Shown: positions 62,601 through 64,000 of the stretch, one piece after another | Layout of the letters: each line of letters begins with the position of its first letter | Position numbering within the stretch: position 1 is the first letter of the stretch | Assembly (NCBI RefSeq): GCF_003258605.2 | Contig: NZ_CP031264.1 | Location: 6,254,232 to 6,318,231 of the forward strand | Length of the DNA stretch: 64,000 bases | Source of the DNA: Peterkaempfera bronchialis | Lineage (GTDB): Bacteria > Actinomycetota > Actinomycetes > Streptomycetales > Streptomycetaceae | Reading direction: 5' to 3' | Position numbers and translations under genes: made by a program | The notes under the pieces: model-generated | Database searches by the model: none | Told to the model about the DNA's origin: nothing | What the model saw: the letters and a program-made list of their open reading frames with translations, nothing else

Positions 62601-63008
62601 CGGTCTCCTTGAGAGGGATCTTGGGCTTCAGCCATGGCGGCGCGGGCCAACCGGTCCCGGGCCGCATCGCGGGCCGGTCGTCGGGTCAGCCCCTGGCAGA
62701 CCGCGACCCCCGCGAAGCGTGGACCGGTCTCGGCCGGCGCGCGGGTCGATGAGCCCGTGCTGAACGCTTCGCCTTCCCTCGGACGCGGACTGCGTGCCGC
62801 CCCCGGTGCGGAGGCGTGGACTGCGACTCGGTATGGCGGCCTGAGCATACAAGCCCGGTGGTCAGGAGCCGAGAGGGCAGACGAACCGCCGCTGGTCGGC
62901 CCGGCGAAATCGGATTGCACCGATCCCGTTGCGGCGGATAGGAATTGCGGTCGTGAAGCCCCGTCCGACAGTGGCGGGGCACCCTGGACCGAGAGGAGGG
63001 AGAAGCCG
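62601..63008. other. Stretch without recognisable genes
   Basis: About 410 bp upstream of the short ORF at 63009. Open frames exist on both strands but show no family resemblance or ribosome site. Base composition dips near 62905-62950. The left end must hold the promoter of the lipoprotein gene. Confidence 0.5.
62915..62944 (+). promoter_or_regulatory. Possible promoter for the 17-residue ORF
   Basis: TTGCAC (62915-62920) is separated by 18 bp from TAGGAA (62939-62944), a fair -35 and weak -10, 65 bp before the start codon at 63009. Confidence 0.3.
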
Positions 63009-63062
63009 ATGTCCGGCAGGACCACCGCGCTTGCGCCCTTCCGGGCGGCCGGCCTCGGCTGA
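63009..63062 (+). CDS. Possible 17-residue leader peptide
   Basis: ATG at 63009 has an excellent AGAGGAGGGAGAAG ribosome site 5-15 bp upstream and encodes MSGRTTALAPFRAAGLG before TGA. It stands 37 bp before a decayed GNAT gene and may be its relic upstream peptide. There is no repeated regulatory codon, so attenuation is not supported. Short length makes coding uncertain. Confidence 0.35.
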   Translation: MSGRTTALAPFRAAGLG

Positions 63063-63099
63063 GCCCGGAGCGGCGGGCGCACCCTCACCGGAGCGTGCC

Positions 63100-63484
63100 T
63101 TGACCGCAGCAGTACCGCGCCACCTGACCATGCGTCCGATCTCCGGGCGCGATGAACTCCCGGCGGGCCGTCGAGGACCGCATGGCCGCTGCCGCCCTGG
63201 TCGGCGCCCGACCGCTGGTGGAGTGGCTGCGGCTGGAGTGGCGGCCCGGCACCCCGCTGCGGACGCCGAGTGACCGCCTGGCCTTCCGCCCGGTCGCGGG
63301 CCTGGAGGAGCTGGTGGGGCTGATGACCCGGGTGCTGGACGGGACGCTGGACGCCTACAGCCGCAACGACCTGTCCCGGATGCCCGCCGCAGAGGCGGCG
63401 GCCGAGTCGGCGGCCGAGTCGGCGGCCTTCCGGCGGGCGGGGTACACCGCCTTTGCGCACTCCCTGGAGATGGTCTGGCCGTAG
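63100..63484 (+). pseudogene. Internally deleted GNAT acetyltransferase
   Basis: The remnant begins LTAAVPRHLTMRPISGRDEL, a usual N-terminus of an actinobacterial GNAT group. A shift to another frame gives LVEWLRLEWRPGTPL, FRPVAGLEELVGLMTRVLDG and TLDAYSRNDLSRM. It then jumps to AFRRAGYTAFAHSLEMVWP, the usual C-terminus. The acetyl-CoA-binding middle is missing, replaced by a short AEAAAESAAESAA repeat. Two losses plus a frame break mean it cannot make a working enzyme. Confidence 0.75.
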
Positions 63485-63655
63485 GCGGTGTCCGGGCGGT
63501 GTCCGAGGTGGCGCGCGGGGGCGCTTCCCGGGGGCGCGCTCGGCGGCGGATGCGCGGGGGACGCGGCGGTCGCGGCTGGGTATCCCTTCTCTGCCGAGGG
63601 GGCCGAGCCGCGACCCCCGGCGGGGGAGGGACCGCGGCCGGGGGAGGGGGCGTTC

Positions 63656-64000
63656 GTGGGGGCTGCCGAGGAGGCCGACACCGAGGCGGTGAGCAGCGAG
63701 GAGCTGCTGTTCGGCGGTCCGCTGCGGTATGCGGACGGCTGGGCGCGGCACCAGTTCGCCTGGATGGACATGTCGTTCCTGGCCATGGCGCGTCGCCTGC
63801 CGCGCACCGCGCTGCGGGCGTTCACGCTCGCCTGGGCGGCCGACCGGCGGGCGCTGCTCTCCGTCCTGGCGGCGGAGACCGGGCAGGGCGCGGCACGGGC
63901 CTTCGGGCTGCTGGCCACCAACCTGGTGCTGGTCGAGCTGTTCGCGGCCGGCCCCACCCCGGACCGGGTGCGCTCCGCCCTGCCCTCGCTGGCCTGGGTG
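63656..64000 (+). CDS. ABC exporter subunit, N-terminal part, cut by the window edge
   Basis: 115 codons from GTG 63656 (GGGGGAGGGGG ribosome site; GTG 63689 is an alternative), open at the right edge. The segment FGGPLRYADGWARHQFAWMD then FLAMARRLPRTALRAFTLAW, AADRRALLSVLAAETGQGAA and GPTPDRVRSALP matches the N-terminal cytoplasmic and first membrane region of actinobacterial type-I ABC exporters with a fused ATPase. The ATPase motifs would lie beyond the window. Confidence 0.65.
   Translation, partial: MGAAEEADTEAVSSEELLFGGPLRYADGWARHQFAWMDMSFLAMARRLPRTALRAFTLAWAADRRALLSVLAAETGQGAARAFGLLATNLVLVELFAAGPTPDRVRSALPSLAWV

Noticed and set aside
63009-63062. RiPP precursor peptide
   Set aside because: No modifying enzyme, protease or recognition motif nearby; the downstream frame is a GNAT pseudogene and the ABC exporter gene alone is not enough.

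Overview
The window reads as chromosomal DNA of a Streptomyces-type actinomycete. Coding is uniformly very GC-rich with strong third-position G/C bias, GTG and TTG starts and 4-base GTGA stop/start overlaps are common, and the gene content (MbtH, Tat/lipoprotein-type exports, an SCO6745-like protein, many TetR/LysR/Lrp regulators) is typical of that group. The species cannot be named from this sequence. No rRNA, tRNA, CRISPR array or intact insertion sequence was seen.

Region 1 (1-19329) is the 3' end of a nonribosomal peptide cluster. A giant NRPS gene, cut by the left edge, carries the end of one condensation domain, five A-T units, four complete C domains, an N-methyltransferase inside the fourth A domain, and a terminal thioesterase. 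It is followed by an MbtH protein, a cytochrome P450, an SRPBCC-fold protein and a 62-residue unknown. Pocket residues suggest an aromatic-like / Pro-like / Phe / N-methyl-Tyr / uncertain C-terminal segment. The gene is mosaic: long near-identical DNA blocks recur between modules 2, 3 and 4, and a 64-bp G/C-palindromic element is translated in frame at the same site of A3 and A4. A truncated phosphotransferase pseudogene (19350-19766) marks the cluster edge.

Region 2 (19774-29683) holds small regulator/enzyme sets: LysR divergent from an inositol-monophosphatase-like protein and an NADP-binding oxidoreductase; TetR (probable leaderless start under an AT-rich inverted repeat) with an Old-Yellow-Enzyme/Fe-S/FAD reductase; an FAD monooxygenase-like protein; Lrp divergent from a trans-sulfuration PLP enzyme; then a YbjQ protein, an NTF2-like protein and a VOC dioxygenase-like protein.

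Region 3 (29177-47363) looks like one co-regulated acyl-CoA catabolic or biosynthetic locus. The minus-strand FAH-family hydrolase and VOC gene diverge from a nine-gene acyl-CoA operon: HMGCS-like/DUF35 fusion, thiolase, enoyl-CoA hydratase pseudogene, acyl-CoA dehydrogenase, AMP-ligase/crotonase fusion, DUF35 protein, Ltp2-like thiolase and two SDRs. After a hairpin comes an unusual MarR-FCD fusion regulator on the minus strand, divergent from a tight five-gene operon: deacetylase/phosphotransferase fusion, enolase-like protein lacking the active-site His, 2-hydroxyacid dehydrogenase-like protein with a shortened Rossmann fold, carboxymuconolactone-decarboxylase-like protein and PaaK-like CoA ligase. 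Both divergent promoter regions share the motifs CCATGCTTGCG and TCATGC(G/A)TGCTCATGCA, so the fusion regulator probably controls both arms. This is the best candidate here for an undescribed system.

Region 4 (47412-48036) is a gene graveyard of GNAT, transposase and AraC fragments. Region 5 (48043-58889) has an alpha/beta hydrolase, a secreted C39-type peptidase, and a coherent wall-peptide set: amidase, DppA-type D-aminopeptidase, M20 peptidase with a C-terminal frameshift, then an oligopeptide-binding lipoprotein and two permeases without ATPase genes. Region 6 (58954-64000) has small housekeeping-type genes (SCO6745-like, DUF3291-like, GNAT, peptidyl-tRNA hydrolase 2, a lipoprotein), an internally deleted GNAT pseudogene, and the start of an ABC exporter gene cut by the right edge.
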